Source: Micrasema longulum
Lineage: Eukaryota > Arthropoda > Insecta > Trichoptera > Brachycentridae
Length of the DNA stretch: 64,000 nt
Reading direction: 5' to 3'
NCBI GenBank assembly: GCA_022494885.1
Contig: JAGVSM010001191.1
Location: 124,001 to 188,000 of the forward strand
Shown here: piece by piece, positions 22,520-35,629 of the stretch
Layout of the letters: each line of letters opens with the position of its first letter
Position numbering within the stretch: position 1 is the stretch's first letter
The notes under the pieces: generated by a model
The model's input: the letters and a program-made list of their open reading frames with translations, nothing else
Databases searched by the model: none
Told to the model about the DNA's origin: nothing
Made by a program: the position numbers and the translations under genes

Positions 22520-24000
22520 AGAGAGGAAATCCTTCATATATACAAACATTTAGACATACTCGAGACTATGTTGATTTTTTATTTTAATTTTTATATATTT
22601 GTTTTTCCTATTTTGTTTCATAAAGCCAACACATTTTGTTTTTGCCTTTTGACTGAATTAAAAATTATTATTTTTGTATAACGATCAAATCTATGTTATT
22701 GTGTTTTCACTTCAAAATTTATTTTAAACTTACGCACGAATAAAAAAATAATCACAATCCAATTTTTTTAAATAATTTATCTCTGAACACGAGCATATTG
22801 CTACATAAGAGTAGTGCAATATTGCTTTGCTAGAATGTTTTTAAATATTCACATCTTTTCCTTGTAAATATGTATGTACTTTCATATAAAAGTATTGTGT
22901 AGGTATCTAGTTCATTTCAAGGAAATCCACTGAATGATTTATTCGTGTCTTTTGCGCTATCGAGACGAACAAAAACAGACATTATCATTTATGTGGGCGA
23001 CATCATTTATTTATAGAGGAATATTTTTACAAAGTGCCCATAAATTTCAAAAAGTGTGTTTTAAAACATTTTACTCTGATTTTCTTCTAAAAATGAGCCC
23101 AATATACGAAGGGTTCCTTCATATCCAAACGCCTGTTCTAAGGCACCGATTTTTTGCGGCAAAATACCTCTTAGTTAGCCAATAAATGTGTTTTACTAAA
23201 ATGTTAATAAAATTTTAAAAAAATTGAGCAAATGCGCAATAAAATATGTATATCTGTTATTAAAGTTAGTGATAGTGAAAAAAAATCTAAATTAAATTGA
23301 TACGTGATTCAATGGAATTTCATAATATTTAATTAATTATTTTCGGCAAATTTTAAGATTCTTTACTTCCGATGCCCATCAAACAAGCCGCAATTATAAT
23401 TAACATATTATAAGAACATGTTTGTTACTTGTTTTTATCGCTAAATCTGGGTAAATATGAACGAACGTATTAAAGGGTTGTGATCCTCTTTATTGTTTGG
23501 CTAATTATTGCACATGTCTCCAACCGTTCTCCTGAAAGGGGTAGATTAGTAACTGCTAACAATCTTACATTATTCACGAGTAGATCTTACATTATATATT
23601 GTGGGTGTGTTTTACCCTAACAATACGCGTTTTATTTCCGTCTAAGACCCGTCACTTACACGTTATGTTGAAATCTGACAACTGGTTTTGGGGCTCTGCC
23701 ATCTCATTTATAAGCCGTTTTAATTATTTACATAAATAATTTTTCAACTTATCAACACCGTATTTATTTATTTATTAGCAAAAATAGCATAATTATTCAT
23801 AAATAATTTGAATCTTAGAGATATATAGGAGTATTAGGACTATGAAGTATGAAGTACAGTGAACAGAAGTGAGAGAGAGTTATAGTAATGTAAAATGTAA
23901 TGATTAACTTAACAAATGTTACATTATCAACGCAAAACTGCGGTATGATTATGCACTTAAACCAGGTTATTTTATTTTATTTAGTTCGAATACAAATAGA
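22520..24000. other. Intronic DNA, nothing recognised
   Basis: A/T-rich with no coding signal. An 83-codon open frame at 22934-23185 has no recognisable domain. Confidence 0.4.
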
Positions 24001-24004
24001 TGTA

Positions 24005-24115
24005 CAGGTTAACTTCTTTTTTTTAAACTATATAAAATCTTAACATAGTTGGGCCTGCTATCCAATTCACAAAATAATACTGCTATAAAACGACGACGGC
24101 TTAAAGTTCAAACTA
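24005..24115 (-). repeat. Retroposon tail fragment, family W copy 2
   Basis: Poly-T, then 'gggcctgctatccaa' and 'acgacgacggcttaaa', matching 8885-8985. Confidence 0.4.
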
Positions 24116-24549
24116 TATAAATAATAAATATACTTTATTTTAAAATAAGATAAATATAGACAAAACAAGGAAATAGTGGAAAGGAAAAGAAGGAAATTGA
24201 TAAAGAGTGGTAAAGGATGATTGAAGGAAAGTAAGAGTGGAAAATTGCATTTGATTTAATGATTAAATGAACTATGAATGAAGCCTATTAGTTCTCTTCT
24301 GGTCTCGTGGTAGTATTATAAACTCACGGACCGAAGGTCCGAGGAACAAACCACACCCTACCACAATTTGATTTCCATTTTTGTAGCACAGGATATTTAC
24401 GAGTTTTTTGAAATGGTCTGAAAATTTTAATATTTCAGTCAATAATAAGAACTCAAGAATTTCCTTTTTAAAAAAAGTTTCAAAATTGACTATTATTGTC
24501 ATGCCATTTTCCCATAGAGGTAGAGAGGTCCCAGAGAGGATTGACCACC

Positions 24550-24790
24550 ACACATGCATATTATGTCATAAATTGCTAGCTTCTTTGATATTTATACATC
24601 TTGTCATACATGCCCTCCGATTTGGTTAGCTTTTGACATGACCATACTGTAGATTTTGGTTTACCTGATCATGCCACGTCTTCCTTAGTCAGCTTTATTC
24701 TACGTTACCGTTCATTCTCGCCATATACTTATATCTATTTTACCATTATGCTGTCTTCTATTCGTTGTACATAATCAAACCAACTCGACC
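24550..24790 (-). mobile_element. RTE-A LINE 3' fragment, minus strand
   Basis: The reverse complement matches the main RTE-A copy at about 44345-44560. Read across frame breaks it gives YMARMNGNV, LRKTWHDQVNQNL, GHVKS, then PNRRACMTRC and KEAS. It ends near the family's C-terminal MNVEEAR block. An independent, decayed insertion. Confidence 0.75.
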
Positions 24791-24799
24791 TTTTTTTAA

Positions 24800-25950
24800 A
24801 TTTCTAATAAACAAAATACGCATATATTCAACTCTTTCATCCGCTATCTTTATCGTCTTTCCTTAAAGCCTTACCTTTTATTGTATTTTAAGTATTTTAC
24901 CTCCTCATTTTTGATTGATTTGATTACTCAAATTTAACATTTGATAATTTTACCTGAATTTCAAAAATCTTTTAACATTACGTTTACAGTTTTTTTTTTA
25001 TATTTAAGGCTTTGTATGTTTGGTGTTTAAATGTTTATTGAATAAATTATGTGCATAGTACATACTGTGTTTATTTATTATTTTATAAATATAAATTACA
25101 TTATATTGCCATTATTTACCACCCAAACCATTTCATGAGAATAACCATTAGTAAATCTAATCCATCATACCTGTAAACGACTGTTTTCGACGAGTTTATG
25201 GTAAAAAATATCGAATATAGCTTAGAAAGCTTAAGTACACTGCTTCCCAGTTAGCTATGTTCACTTTTCTTGAAGTCAACTGTCAACTTTACAGCGACTT
25301 AATTTATTTTCCCACAGTTCAAAAATGTTCAAAGTATGGTTTATTTCACAATATTTCTCATTCTATGCTGAGGTACAGCCTTTTCATAATACACGTTAAC
25401 ATAAAATGTCTTGTCAGAAAAAAATATTATTCAAAACGTTTTTTTTTAATTCTCCAAGAAACTTGATTACAGAAGTGAATCACATAATTTGAAGACGTTA
25501 TTTTAAATTGACTTAAATTTACTGTTTTATATTATTTCATTTAAAGATTCTTCTCATTGTTTCTTTAAATCCCATAAAATATGTATGTGTATATTTATTT
25601 TTTTCCATTTTGAAAATGTTTTTTATTTCAGAGTGGTTTTTCAGCCTTTATTTCAATTCTTACCTTTTAATTACTTTTTGAAAAAAAAATTCTTTATTAA
25701 AATATTATTTCCATTTTTAAATACTAATTACAAACTTTTAAATTACTTTCTTTACTTTAATTTTAATTTTTACAACTTCCGTTTATGTTCTTTTTTCCTT
25801 CTCTTTTTTGTACTTTCATTGATAACCTTACATATAATTATTATATAATATGGTAACTTCCGTGGTCCATTATAGTTAAGTCTAACTGTGTAAAATATAA
25901 AACTATGTATCCGTACTGTATGTTTCCTGAATAAAAGAAAATAAAAATAA
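24800..25950. other. A/T-rich intronic DNA, nothing recognised
   Basis: Very T-rich on the + strand (25580-25850). The open frames here are composition artefacts. Confidence 0.5.
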
Positions 25951-25957
25951 AATCAGA

Positions 25958-26068
25958 GCACTCAGGCTTAAGATAAATCACTTTAGATTTTTGGATTCTC
26001 ATCGGGAATTGAACGGAACCTTCTGTGTGTGAGTCAAGCTTCTTAGCAACTACACCGCGGAGGCCGCC
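25958..26068 (-). repeat. tRNA-derived SINE, family S3, copy 1
   Basis: Minus strand: head 'aggcggcctccgcggtgtag', box B-like GTTCAATTCCCGATG, and body 'ttatcttaagcctgagtgct'. It aligns with 30468-30634 and 35630-35778. The 3' part is shortened. Confidence 0.75.
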
Positions 26069-26403
26069 TTATTAATTAATAAATCCGCGGATACGAGCTT
26101 TTAGGTCGACCGATCCTCTTGAGAAAAATATTGAAATTATTTTGAATCAAATAACTATGTGTACATTAAATAAAATCATTAAAACAAGTTTAATATACAG
26201 ACCGGTTTCAGAATACGACTGCTATTTTGTCAAGGCTTGAAAAAACTAACACAAAATATTATTCATCTTACTAAATAAAATGAAGTTTTTTCTCAGTTTC
26301 CGGGTGAATAAGAATAGTTCTCCGTTAGAACCAGAATCTTGGACGAGAGTTTTCGACTTGATGTCTGCTGTCAGGTTAAAATAAGATAATCGAGTGGAAA
26401 TAG

Positions 26404-26452
26404 GTCCGCCTCGTTGTGTAGTGGTTGGCGCATTCGCCTACCGTGACATGAA
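26404..26452 (+). repeat. SINE S1 head fragment
   Basis: 'tccgcctcgttgtgtagtgg' and 'ttggcgcattcgcctaccgt' match the tRNA-like head of S1. The body is absent. Confidence 0.5.
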
Positions 26453-27544
26453 GTTTTGATTAAAACGAAGCTCATAGACCACATTTTTTAAAATTCAAAA
26501 TGCAGCGAAAACGTTGGTTCTTTAAACACTGTAGACGTGTAAACGATCAATGAGGTCAGTATTGGCGTCAAGAAACAAATACTCGTGATAACATGGCATA
26601 GATTGTGACAATTTTGTTTTGCTGAGGTTAGAAGGAAGTTCTGAAGTCATTTCAGTGAATGAAGAGTACGTTTAACTGTTTTTGCCATATTAAAGTCTAA
26701 AAACTAAAAAATTTTTTTATATAAAACACGAAATATAATCCATTATATTATACTGGACGTTTTTTTTTATCGTTGAATCAATATATCAAATATATTATAG
26801 ATATATATATATATATGTACAAACTATGTATCTCTACTCTGTTCTATCGTAGTAGTTGGTTGTTAGAAATCTCAGTAAATCGCTCACGACATAAACATAG
26901 AAAAAAATAACCTGCGCATTATATAAAATGTGAGACTACAATCCGAACGATTCCTTACACTATTAATAAAATGAAAGTCCTGTTCACAACAGTTAAGGAA
27001 AAACGTATCACACATATATCATACACGTCCCTACATATTATGTACCCAAGTTTATCGAATACGGAAAAATATAGTAAACATATATTATAATATCTCTGAG
27101 TTTATTGAACACGGGTACAGAAGCATAAATCCCTTTTCTGCGAAATATTATATCGACATTTTCATTTAAAACGCTCTACTAGTCGGTAAACAAATTTGAA
27201 TACGGTTACGATAGTTTTCATTGTTCGCAACTCGGAATACATAAACAAAAAGTATCATTTTCGACGATAAATGCATTGAAAATAAACTCTTGAATTAATA
27301 TTTTTTTTTTTTTTTTATCAAAAAAACACAAAACAATTGTTATTTTAAAATGAAAAATGTTACAATACTCTCAGAATTTAAAAACTCATTTCAGAAAGTA
27401 CAAAAAGTTAAAGTTTTATTAAGAATATAAATATACGTAACATGAATCAATTTAACACAATCAAGTTTAAGCAAAAAATATTTAGCACATCAAAACCGAG
27501 TATTTTTAAGTTTTTTTTATTTTTATTAATATCCCTACAGAGAT

Positions 27545-27670
27545 GAGGTAGAATTTTTTCAAATTCAGGACTATGGATATTCGAGCGTTAACAGGGCTTA
27601 TGACTTGTCATTGGCTGGGTTAAGTGGCCACTTTACGTACTACAACATTCCCCATTCCGCTTATTAGCGA
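27545..27670 (+). repeat. Dispersed repeat R, copy 3
   Basis: 'gcgttaacagggcttatgac', 'ttgtcattggctgggttaag', 'tggccactttacgtacta' and 'cattccccattccgctta' match the R core. Confidence 0.65.
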
Positions 27671-28369
27671 ATATCGACACAGGTAACATTTTTGATTTTT
27701 GTATATATGTTATTAAATGAGAAACCATTCACAAGCGAGTTGGAGCGCCATCTATGTATTGATATTGAAGTTAAGTATTTTCAATTAGCATATTACTTTA
27801 TTTTATGTATTTAAGACTCTTCCGAGTTAAATTAAGTACTAGTAATCGCCTGCAGATGACTCTATATAAGTAAAAATAAATTGCAGAGTATTCTTGTTAT
27901 TTTTAGCTAGTAACAAAACATACAATGTTTTCTTAATATTAATATCTTTTTTTTTTTTAATAAACTTATACATGCTTTTAAAATTCACACGAGTTTAAAA
28001 CAAAAACTCATTTTGAGACAATTAACGATTATTAAATAGAAGCAAAACAATATTATAAATAACCAGACAGTAAAATTAGATAAAATCTTATATAAAACAT
28101 AAAATTACAAAATATAAAAATAAAACAGAAATCACAAAATATGTATGCATTATCAGACAAAACATTTTTTTTTAAAGCCTGCACCTCGTTTTAAAATTTT
28201 GCGTTTGCTTTTTAAAATAACAAAAGTTTTTTAAAAATATATATTTATATTTAAAAGTACATTTCGATATTTCGACAAAATCAAATTTTCAATATGATTG
28301 AAAAAAAAGTTAATCGATTCACAACGAATATTTGGTTTTATGGGATGATTGAAAAATAACATGTACGTA

Positions 28370-28765
28370 AATTTCACGGCATTTCAGAACATCGAAAGGT
28401 GCGGGGTGCGACGAAGTGTGAGAACCCTGAGGGTCTTGTAAGGGGTTAAATAACACGTGATATTGGAAAGCGCGTGTTTCCAATCTGCGTGATAAATACG
28501 GTAAAATAAACCGTAAGTCAGGAGGTGGGAGCTGGTCAAGTAGTAGCTATAAATTGCCAGCAGACTGGAAAAACAAACGATGGAAACATTTCAAGGAAAA
28601 ACAATTTTCTCCGCGTCAAAAGATAAGTATTGAGCGGCCTTCGCTGCCATTTATTTGATTCCCCGCAAGTGGCTTTGTGAGCCTTTTGTTACTTTGGCTC
28701 GGAGGAACTAACATCATTGACGCCATTGTAATTAAGATTTCAATTTATTAATCTGAATTCAACCT
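28370..28765. promoter_or_regulatory. Unique, complex intronic block; candidate regulatory element
   Basis: About 400 bp stand out from the A/T-rich surroundings: balanced base composition, no simple repeats, no match to other parts of the window and no open frame of note. Contained motifs include 'aaagcgcgtgtttccaatct', 'tgattccccgcaagtggctt' and paired ATTAA/TTAAT sites at 28730-28755 that could bind homeodomain proteins. Its role in CASK regulation is a guess. Confidence 0.3.
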
Positions 28766-28981
28766 CTAATAAAGCTATCACCGCAGTACTGAACATTTAC
28801 CAATTTTGTGCTAAATCTAACTCAGACAATATTACTTTTCAACGACCAGCCGTTTCTATTTATATCACTCAATTTCGTTAAATTTAAATCGATATTATTT
28901 TTAATTTTTTTTATTTTATTCATTTTTCACGCCCATAAGGCTTTTACATACATGAAAGTTTTATTAAATATAAATATATAT

Positions 28982-29256
28982 AAACAACATTAAATGTTAA
29001 AAATACAATATAAAGCAACAAAAGATAGAACAGTGTTTAGAAGTAAAGTTGGTATAATAAAAAGGAGATGAGTATATAAACAACATAATTTTTTTCTAAA
29101 TACAATTTAAAGAAATAAAAGATAGACAGTGTTAAGAAGTATAGTTGGTATGAAAATAAAAAGATGAGTGCATTAACAACATAAATTTTTAAAAATACAA
29201 TATAAAGTAATAAAATATAGAACTGTGTTTGGAAGTTAAGTTGGTTTTTAAAAAAG
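28982..29256. repeat. 97-bp tandem repeat, about 2.9 copies
   Basis: Units start near 28982, 29078 and 29175. Each has 'aaacaaca', an A/T block, 'aatacaatataaagcaa', 'agatagaacagtgtttagaa' and 'aagttggta'. Divergence between units is moderate, so the array is not recent. Confidence 0.75.
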
Positions 29257-29364
29257 TTGTAATTTAAAAAAATATATAAATACACGTATTTATTTATTTC
29301 TTTTTTTAAAAAATAAGCTAAAGAAATGCAGTCAAAGGTTTAAAGTAGCTAGGTTCATAATTAT

Positions 29365-29850
29365 ATTATGATGATGTAATAACTTATATTTACATATAAG
29401 TTATTAATTTAAAAATACTTAGTACACTTACTCTACTCGAAACCGGAACACATAGAAAAGTCAGTAAGTGGTTATTTACAAATATTTAATAACATTTAGT
29501 AAAAGGTTTGACCACAAATTAATGCTATAAATATTAATAATATTAAAACATTTATTGACAATTCTTGATGGTATTCCATTGTAATGATCTCATAACTTAT
29601 ATTTGCATGTAAGTTACTAATGAAATATACTTGGTACACTTCCACTTATTTATTTGACCAATTAGAGCTTTCACCATCTAATGGGCATCTTCAGACTAGT
29701 GAGTATTATACAGTGTAAAGATAATTTATATAAAACTAAATATTATCTTAAGTGTGGGTACATTTAAAAAAAAAAGTTGATAAAGATACAATACGCAATA
29801 TTTCAATGGAACAGAGTGAGACAAATTATTGAAACATGTGTTGGCGGTGT
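29365..29850. mobile_element. Composite F1/F2 ribozyme-bearing element, second copy
   Basis: Order on the + strand: a short F2 end (29370-29435, 'aataacttatatttacatat'), the F1 right arm (about 29441-29530, 'cgaaaccggaacacatagaa', 'aagtcagtaagtggttat'), the F1/F2 junction (29530-29600, 'tgacaattcttgatggtatt', 'ccattgtaatgatctcataa'), then F2 (29600-29850). The junction is the reverse complement of 13090-13200, so F1 and F2 belong to one composite unit. Confidence 0.7.
29656..29701 (-). ncRNA. Hammerhead-ribozyme-like motif, family F2, composite copy
   Basis: Minus strand: CACTAGT (29695-29701), CTGAAGA (29688-29694), extra T, a degraded helix II, GAAA, AGCTCT (hexamer changed from AGCGCT), A, ATTGGTC (29656-29662). 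The core blocks are intact, but helices II and III are damaged. Confidence 0.45.
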
Positions 29851-30467
29851 ATTTAAAGAGAAGATTATATTCTATGAAAAACATTTATTGTTTTATTACA
29901 ATGTACAGGGTCCAACTAAGGGGGCTAATAAGGGTGAGTTTTTGAATTCTATCTGCTTATTTGTTAAAATTCTATCGCAATTATTTTTCATCCTATTTAT
30001 TTCTAAAATTTCTTATCTATCTAACTTTTGACCTTTGTGTCCTACATTTAAAATTTGTGTTTTTTTTTATTCGTCAAAATTATGTTTTAATTTGAGTTTA
30101 AATTTATTTTATCAACTGATATTAGATCAAGGTAAATTGATATTATATCAAGTTTAAAAAAATATCCTCGTTAGTTCTGTGCATCAACTCACCTCTTTTA
30201 ATATTTTTCAAACTACTTTAAAATTCTAACTTACTTTGCCTAACCGTGTATTTTATGCTTACTGACCTTAGTCCAGTTATTAAAAAAAAAGTTTCAAATT
30301 GTATAAAACAATGAATTCATTTATTAGCCTTCCAAGCAATTAAAAGTTTATTAGGAAGTATTTTCTTTATTTTTGTACTCAGATTTTCCCCTAATTGTTT
30401 TCGAAAGTATATTGAAGATATATTTTAATTTATTACATTTAACATTTTTTTTACATTTTTTTTTTTT

Positions 30468-30634
30468 TTTGCACCACAACAGGCCAGGAGGCCTAATTAC
30501 AGTGGTGAATTACGTCACAGAGCACCCAGGCTTGAGAAAAATCACATTTTATTTTTTGTGTTCTCACCGGAAATCGAACCCGGAACCTTCCGTGCGTGAG
30601 TCAAGCGTCTTGACCACTACACCACGGAGGCCGC
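30468..30634 (-). repeat. tRNA-derived SINE, family S3, copy 2 (full, poly-A)
   Basis: Minus strand: head 'cggcctccgtggtgtagtgg', box B GGGTTCGATTTCC, body 'tctcaagcctgggtgctctg' and 'aattaggcctcctggcctgt', then 'tgtggtgc' and a poly-A tail (poly-T at about 30458-30470). The best preserved of the three S3 copies. Confidence 0.85.
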
Positions 30635-30664
30635 TAGTAGGTGATTGGCGATTGCCTATTGGTT

Positions 30665-30905
30665 CAGTCGGATAAATCTCACACACATGATAAAGGTTTC
30701 AGCTCTTTTACTTCACAAGAGTCAACAGATGGAAGAGTTGAGGAAATGAGGGTGTTTAAACATAGGCAGAATGGTGAATATTACACAATGTGTAAAGTGG
30801 CCACTTAAACTAGTCAATGACAGGTCATAAGCCCTGTGAATCCCCGAAGTCCCATATCCCCTTCTCAAAAATGTTTTCCCTCTCTGTTGCAACAAATTTT
30901 AATAT
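30665..30905 (-). repeat. Dispersed repeat R, copy 4 (long)
   Basis: The reverse complement shows the whole R order: 'cagggcttatgacctgtcat', 'agtggccactttacacattg', 'aatattcaccattctgccta', 'tgtttaaacaccctcat', 'cttccatctgttgactcttg', 'agctgaaacctttatcatgt'. Confidence 0.75.
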
Positions 30906-31749
30906 TTTTTCCTACTGAACTGTAGGATAATTTGGTGTTGTTAAATTATTTTATTAAGACATAAAAATCAAGCCTTACAATTTTCTAGACCCCGTGCTTT
31001 AAAATCGTGTACACACTTGCAACCAGTTCCAAGAACGGCTCTGTAATATTTTACTGAAAATACAATCGTTAATTTCGTCCGCGTTGCTTTAATTTATAAA
31101 CAAATGAAACGACATATACGAGCATGTTTTATGTTTAACAAAGTCCTTTCTAGCGCGTGTAACCCAAAAATACATGTAGACAAAAGGCTTTTTATTTTAT
31201 TTAGCATAATAATAACACATGTCCTCTCCGCCTCTTTTCGTGAAAACATTGTTTTGCTTTTACCCGACATTTGTTTCTGCCTTACCTGACCAACACATTT
31301 CTCCCAAGGACAGGTGGACATTTTTGTAGACTTGTAGATTTTATAATCTACATATTAATCATCTTTTAAATTTTCATTCCAACTAAGTATGAAATTTTGT
31401 TATTACAATGTTTAACCGGAATTAATACTAGAAGAAATACGCGTTATGTAGTAGTATCGACTGATATTTAGAAGAATGTGTTCGAATCCATAAAACGATA
31501 CGGGATCACTGTCTGAGGACTGAGGACACTCTTGTGTAACAAACATGAATCAATGTGTACAAAATGTTTAAAATGCACTTGTTAAATTGATTGCATTAAC
31601 TCGCCAGCCATAAATGCTTTAAAATGAATAAAGATGCATAAAAATTCAATATTTTACCTGTAAAAGGTATTTTATGGAGTAAAATTATTTTCAACAACAT
31701 GCTATGTACAAAAGTAAATTAGAACACAATTATCTAACAAGATTTTCAT

Positions 31750-32400
31750 ATGATGATGGGTTAGTTGAACCACAATTTAAAAATAAATATAGACAGCGAA
31801 CATTAGATTATATTATTCCTAAAATATTTCATATTCAGCCAAATGATTTGAAAACATGACTTTATAAAAATAAAATTATGCTCTTATTACGAAAGTAATT
31901 AGAATGCACACTATTTTTGTATTGATTTTTTAAATTATCTATAACTTTGTCTTGTTTTACGGCATTTACAAGCACCGATTATTTTTTCCTTAAAAGCATT
32001 AAAACTATAATGCATATATTTATTCTTCAATTAATTTTTTTATTTTCTTTTGTTTTTTATGCTTTTTAAAAATTAAACTAATATGTCAAGTTTTGTTAAA
32101 GTTTTTCAATATTGTTTTTGTTTTTAAATCATCAATTACTAAATAAATAAACGTTCTTTATTTTATATGCAGGTATACAATATTATGCTTAAACTCTTTA
32201 ATTTGAATTGTAATTTTATTTTTCTAATATTATTTTGTATATTGTTTTGATTATTTTGTTTATTGTTTAATAAGGTCATAAATGTTTGGGATTTATATAT
32301 AGAAGAGTCCCGACTCAACAAGGAATTTTCAAACAAGTTGGGACATAAAAAAATTATAATTGTGCCATATGATAAAATTGTGTATCTTATGCATTAAATA
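31750..32400 (+). pseudogene. LINE ORF2 C-terminal stub with 3' tail
   Basis: Translation across a stop gives KYRQRTLDYIIPKIFHIQPN and DLKT, resembling the 'R....Y..PKI.N.LP..IK' end of CR1/L2/Jockey-like proteins. The A/T-rich tail ends with 'acaagttgggacataaaa', a motif shared with 2780-2800. The clade is not resolved. Confidence 0.45.
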
Positions 32401-32579
32401 AATTTAAAAAATCTACGTTTATGTCTAAGCACCCGATGACAAACTATTAGTTGAAAGTTCATCGGTACGAATATTACAAAAAAAAATGTTTTACGTGAAA
32501 TAATATGAAAAAAAAACAATTAATTACGGTGGTGTTTTACGAGAACTAAAATTAACCTTCCCCGCGGAAAGTATTTTTT

Positions 32580-32760
32580 AATTTTCTTTTTATTTGTTTA
32601 TTCTTTCATCTATATATTTACATAGAGTTTGCATTACAAAAATACACTTAATAAAATACATCTTAAAATTAAGCTATACCGTAATTTGGGAAAAAATCCC
32701 ACAAAGCCTTCAGCATCTAAGCGTGGGCCATTCCTTTTTTAAAAATTTATAAGTTTATAG
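32580..32760 (-). repeat. Retroposon 3' tail (family V copy 2)
   Basis: 'attacaaaaatacacttaat', 'aaaaaatcccacaaagcc' and 'cgtgggccattcc' parallel the block at 14447-14600. Confidence 0.45.
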
Positions 32761-33374
32761 TATATAAATATGGTATGACATTACCATGAAAAGAACAACA
32801 AGATTAACATATGCTGCTATTACAAAAACAGGATTTATTGGCAGTACATATTTTATTTTTATTTTTTTGGTGTTTGCTTGTTGTGATGGTTGTTCCGGTT
32901 TTCATGATTATATTATTTATTTTAATCTTTCTTTTTTTTTAAAGTGGTAGTAGACAATTAGAGGGTGTTAAAATCTACTTTGAACGAGAAATAGTTTAAT
33001 AAAATCTTGTGATGAATGGGCTTGAAGAAAGAGTTGTTGCGATAGCTGGTTCATTATTTCGAATATTTTTAGTAATGCCAAAAACATTTATAATCAATAA
33101 AGAAGTTCAGCCCTACGGGAAATAAGATACAAAAATGTTTTCTTGCGCGCGGTAAAAATTGGAGCATCAAATCGGACGGCAAAGCTTTTTGGAAATGCCT
33201 TCACAATTTTTTTTTTTAAACGAACTACATTGAACGACGTCACTATTTTTTTATGAATCAACCAATGATAAGAGAATTGAAAAAGATTTCCGGTTTACTG
33301 TAAGTTAACGGACCAATCGGCAGAACTGTCCGAGAAGAAGCGGAAGAGAACTTGTAACGGTCACACCTTAAATA

Positions 33375-34085
33375 ATCTTTTTTTTTTTTTTTTATTCCAG
33401 TAAAGTAGCTATAAAGTGCAGAGCCAATTCTACCATATAAACATGAACATAAATATAACAAAATATAACAATAAACATAAATATAACAATAAACATAAAT
33501 ATAAACATAAAATAAAATTTTGTATTGCAGCACTTATGGTGGTCTTAACATATCGCGCCATCGCTTGAACAACGGTGATTGGATCCACTCTGCAGTGGCT
33601 TGGAGAATTTCGTTATTAGATTTTTTTAGGCGTTCCCATAGGCTCCAGGCTCTTTGGCGAAGCAGGGCAGCGAAGGTGTTTATTCGTCCAGCTGTAAACA
33701 TTTCAAAGGCACTGCCGTACCTAGGCAATCCGAATAATTGTCGGTATGAGTTGTTTTACGTGATCCTTAATTTATTCCACGCTCCTTGCGTACAGTTGTT
33801 CCAAAGTTCCGCTGTATACATGGACGTCAAATACGAAGTAAATATGATTTTCTTCACTTCGTTACTGCATTGAAAGAAGCGTCTCGCTAGCATAGACGCC
33901 CTGACATTAATGGCTCTTCACTGTCTCTCTATGTCCTGATCGTCTTTACAATTATCAGTCAGTATGTGCCCTAGATATTTGACTTTTGAAGTTACCGTTA
34001 AACTGTTGTTGTCTAGGAATACAGGTGGTGATGGGGGCACGAACTCAGAAAGTGACGTCTTGTGTTAAAAGTACGGCAGATTTTT
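33375..34085 (-). pseudogene. Insect LINE, C-terminal third of the reverse transcriptase ORF
   Basis: Minus-strand reading with two stops: VTSKVKYLGHILTDNCKDDQ, DIERQ, then NVRASMLARRFFQCSNEVKK, TSYLTSMYTAELWNN, FGLPRYGSAFEMFTAGRINT, FAALLRQRAWSLWERLKKSN and EWIQSPLFKRWRDMLRPP. The 'YLGH.I.D...DD.DI.RQ' block follows the YADD motif in many insect LINEs, and the rest is the usual connecting region. The catalytic palm is absent. A poly-T at 33377-33393 marks the poly-A tail. The clade is not certain. Confidence 0.75.
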
Positions 34086-34099
34086 TTGCATTGTTTATC

Positions 34100-35620
34100 A
34101 TATTGTGCCTTAAATAATATATATTAAACCTTAAATAATCATAACGCTGATAATACGATGAATATTTTTTTTTCTTAATTTTTGTGCTTAGTTTGACTTT
34201 CTTTTAATTTTAAAAAATACTAACGCTGAACTTTCTCATTCAATTTGTTAGGGAGAAAATCTTCTATTTTTTTTTTTTTTTGGCAAATTTTGTTAAGTAC
34301 TTTGAAACAATAAATTAATATTGAATATTTTTAATATAATTTATGTATTCTTCTCTGTTTTACGCAATGTCATGGGGAGTATTCTTTTTAATATTAAAAA
34401 TAATGTTGTTAAATCGTTCGTGTAAATATTTTGCATATTCTCGTAAAATGTTCACAAATTATGCGTCAAAAAATTTAATGAAGGTAATACACTATGATTT
34501 CATTAAAAAATATGCCATTACACAATTTATATTATAATTCTAATAATCTAATCCCCGCAATAAATAAAAGCTGATTGTGTCTTCAAAATAACAGTAAATC
34601 ATGGAAATAGAGGCAAAATTTCCGACAGCAATTTCTCCCGATTTGACACTAGAGCCGCCGTAAAGTTTTTCCAAAACGTGTTCTGATCTATTGTTAAAGC
34701 AGGTGTACAACAGGGTTCCAATTTACAACTCTTCGTAATTATAAATTACCTAAGTTAACATTCCGACGTAATGAATTGCTGCTAGTTCGATCAATAAATT
34801 ATTGATAACTCTTTTATTTTCCCCATTTTGTTCTACTTCCTAACCCGATACATATATATTTGTGTACAAAAGGCTTAATCACTGATGAGACAATCTCATT
34901 ACTTATAAAGCTGCGATATTTCAGTTTATTCCCAAATATGTTTTATTGTATTCATAACCGGACTAGTAATAATAATAAAAATACGAGAGCAATACAAGTG
35001 TTTTATTGATTTTCTGACTAAAACTAATGTAGTCTCATATAATATATTACATTTTCCTGATTTATTGAACTCTGAAATGTTTTATTTATGATACAACATT
35101 GGTTTCTTTTCTTAATAAATTTGTTTATTAAACTTTATACATTTTTTGATAATTTTCTCTCCTCTTTTTAACGAGAAATCACGATTTTTATTTAAATATT
35201 TAGATAGTCGATTTTATTTTTTGTATCATTGTCACTCACTAGTAAATTTATATTCTAGTTACAAAAATACGAAAAAACAAATTTAATGTCTAAAGTTAAA
35301 AAAGTATTATGTAAAATAAAATTTCATTATTAAACTGTGTTGTTATCTTCTTTGTTGTTGAAGTACTTGTCTGGATTTTGGTTTAGGATCAGTTCCTAAA
35401 ATTGTTACTTTAAACCAGTGCAATAACCGTTTCCTTTATGAGAGGGTCGAAAATATAATTCCTGTACTTATTCCTAAACTTTATTTTTAAGAACCTTCAC
35501 TAGCACGTCTTTAGAGTACGTTCAAACGTTTAATAATATGCCATTTATTAAATTCAAAAATAGTATTTAACATATTAAAAATTTTGTGGAAAATTTTTAT
35601 ACTAAACAGATTTTTTTTTA
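34100..35620. other. A/T-rich intronic DNA, nothing recognised
   Basis: Poly-T runs and low-complexity sequence without any structured repeat that I could match elsewhere in the window. Confidence 0.4.
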
Positions 35621-35629
35621 TTTTCTTTT

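Noticed and set aside
26190..26245. Another GAAACCGGTC motif on the minus strand
   Set aside because: The ACCGGT and GAAA block is present, but no CUGANGA core with matching helix I was found; possibly a very old F3 relic.
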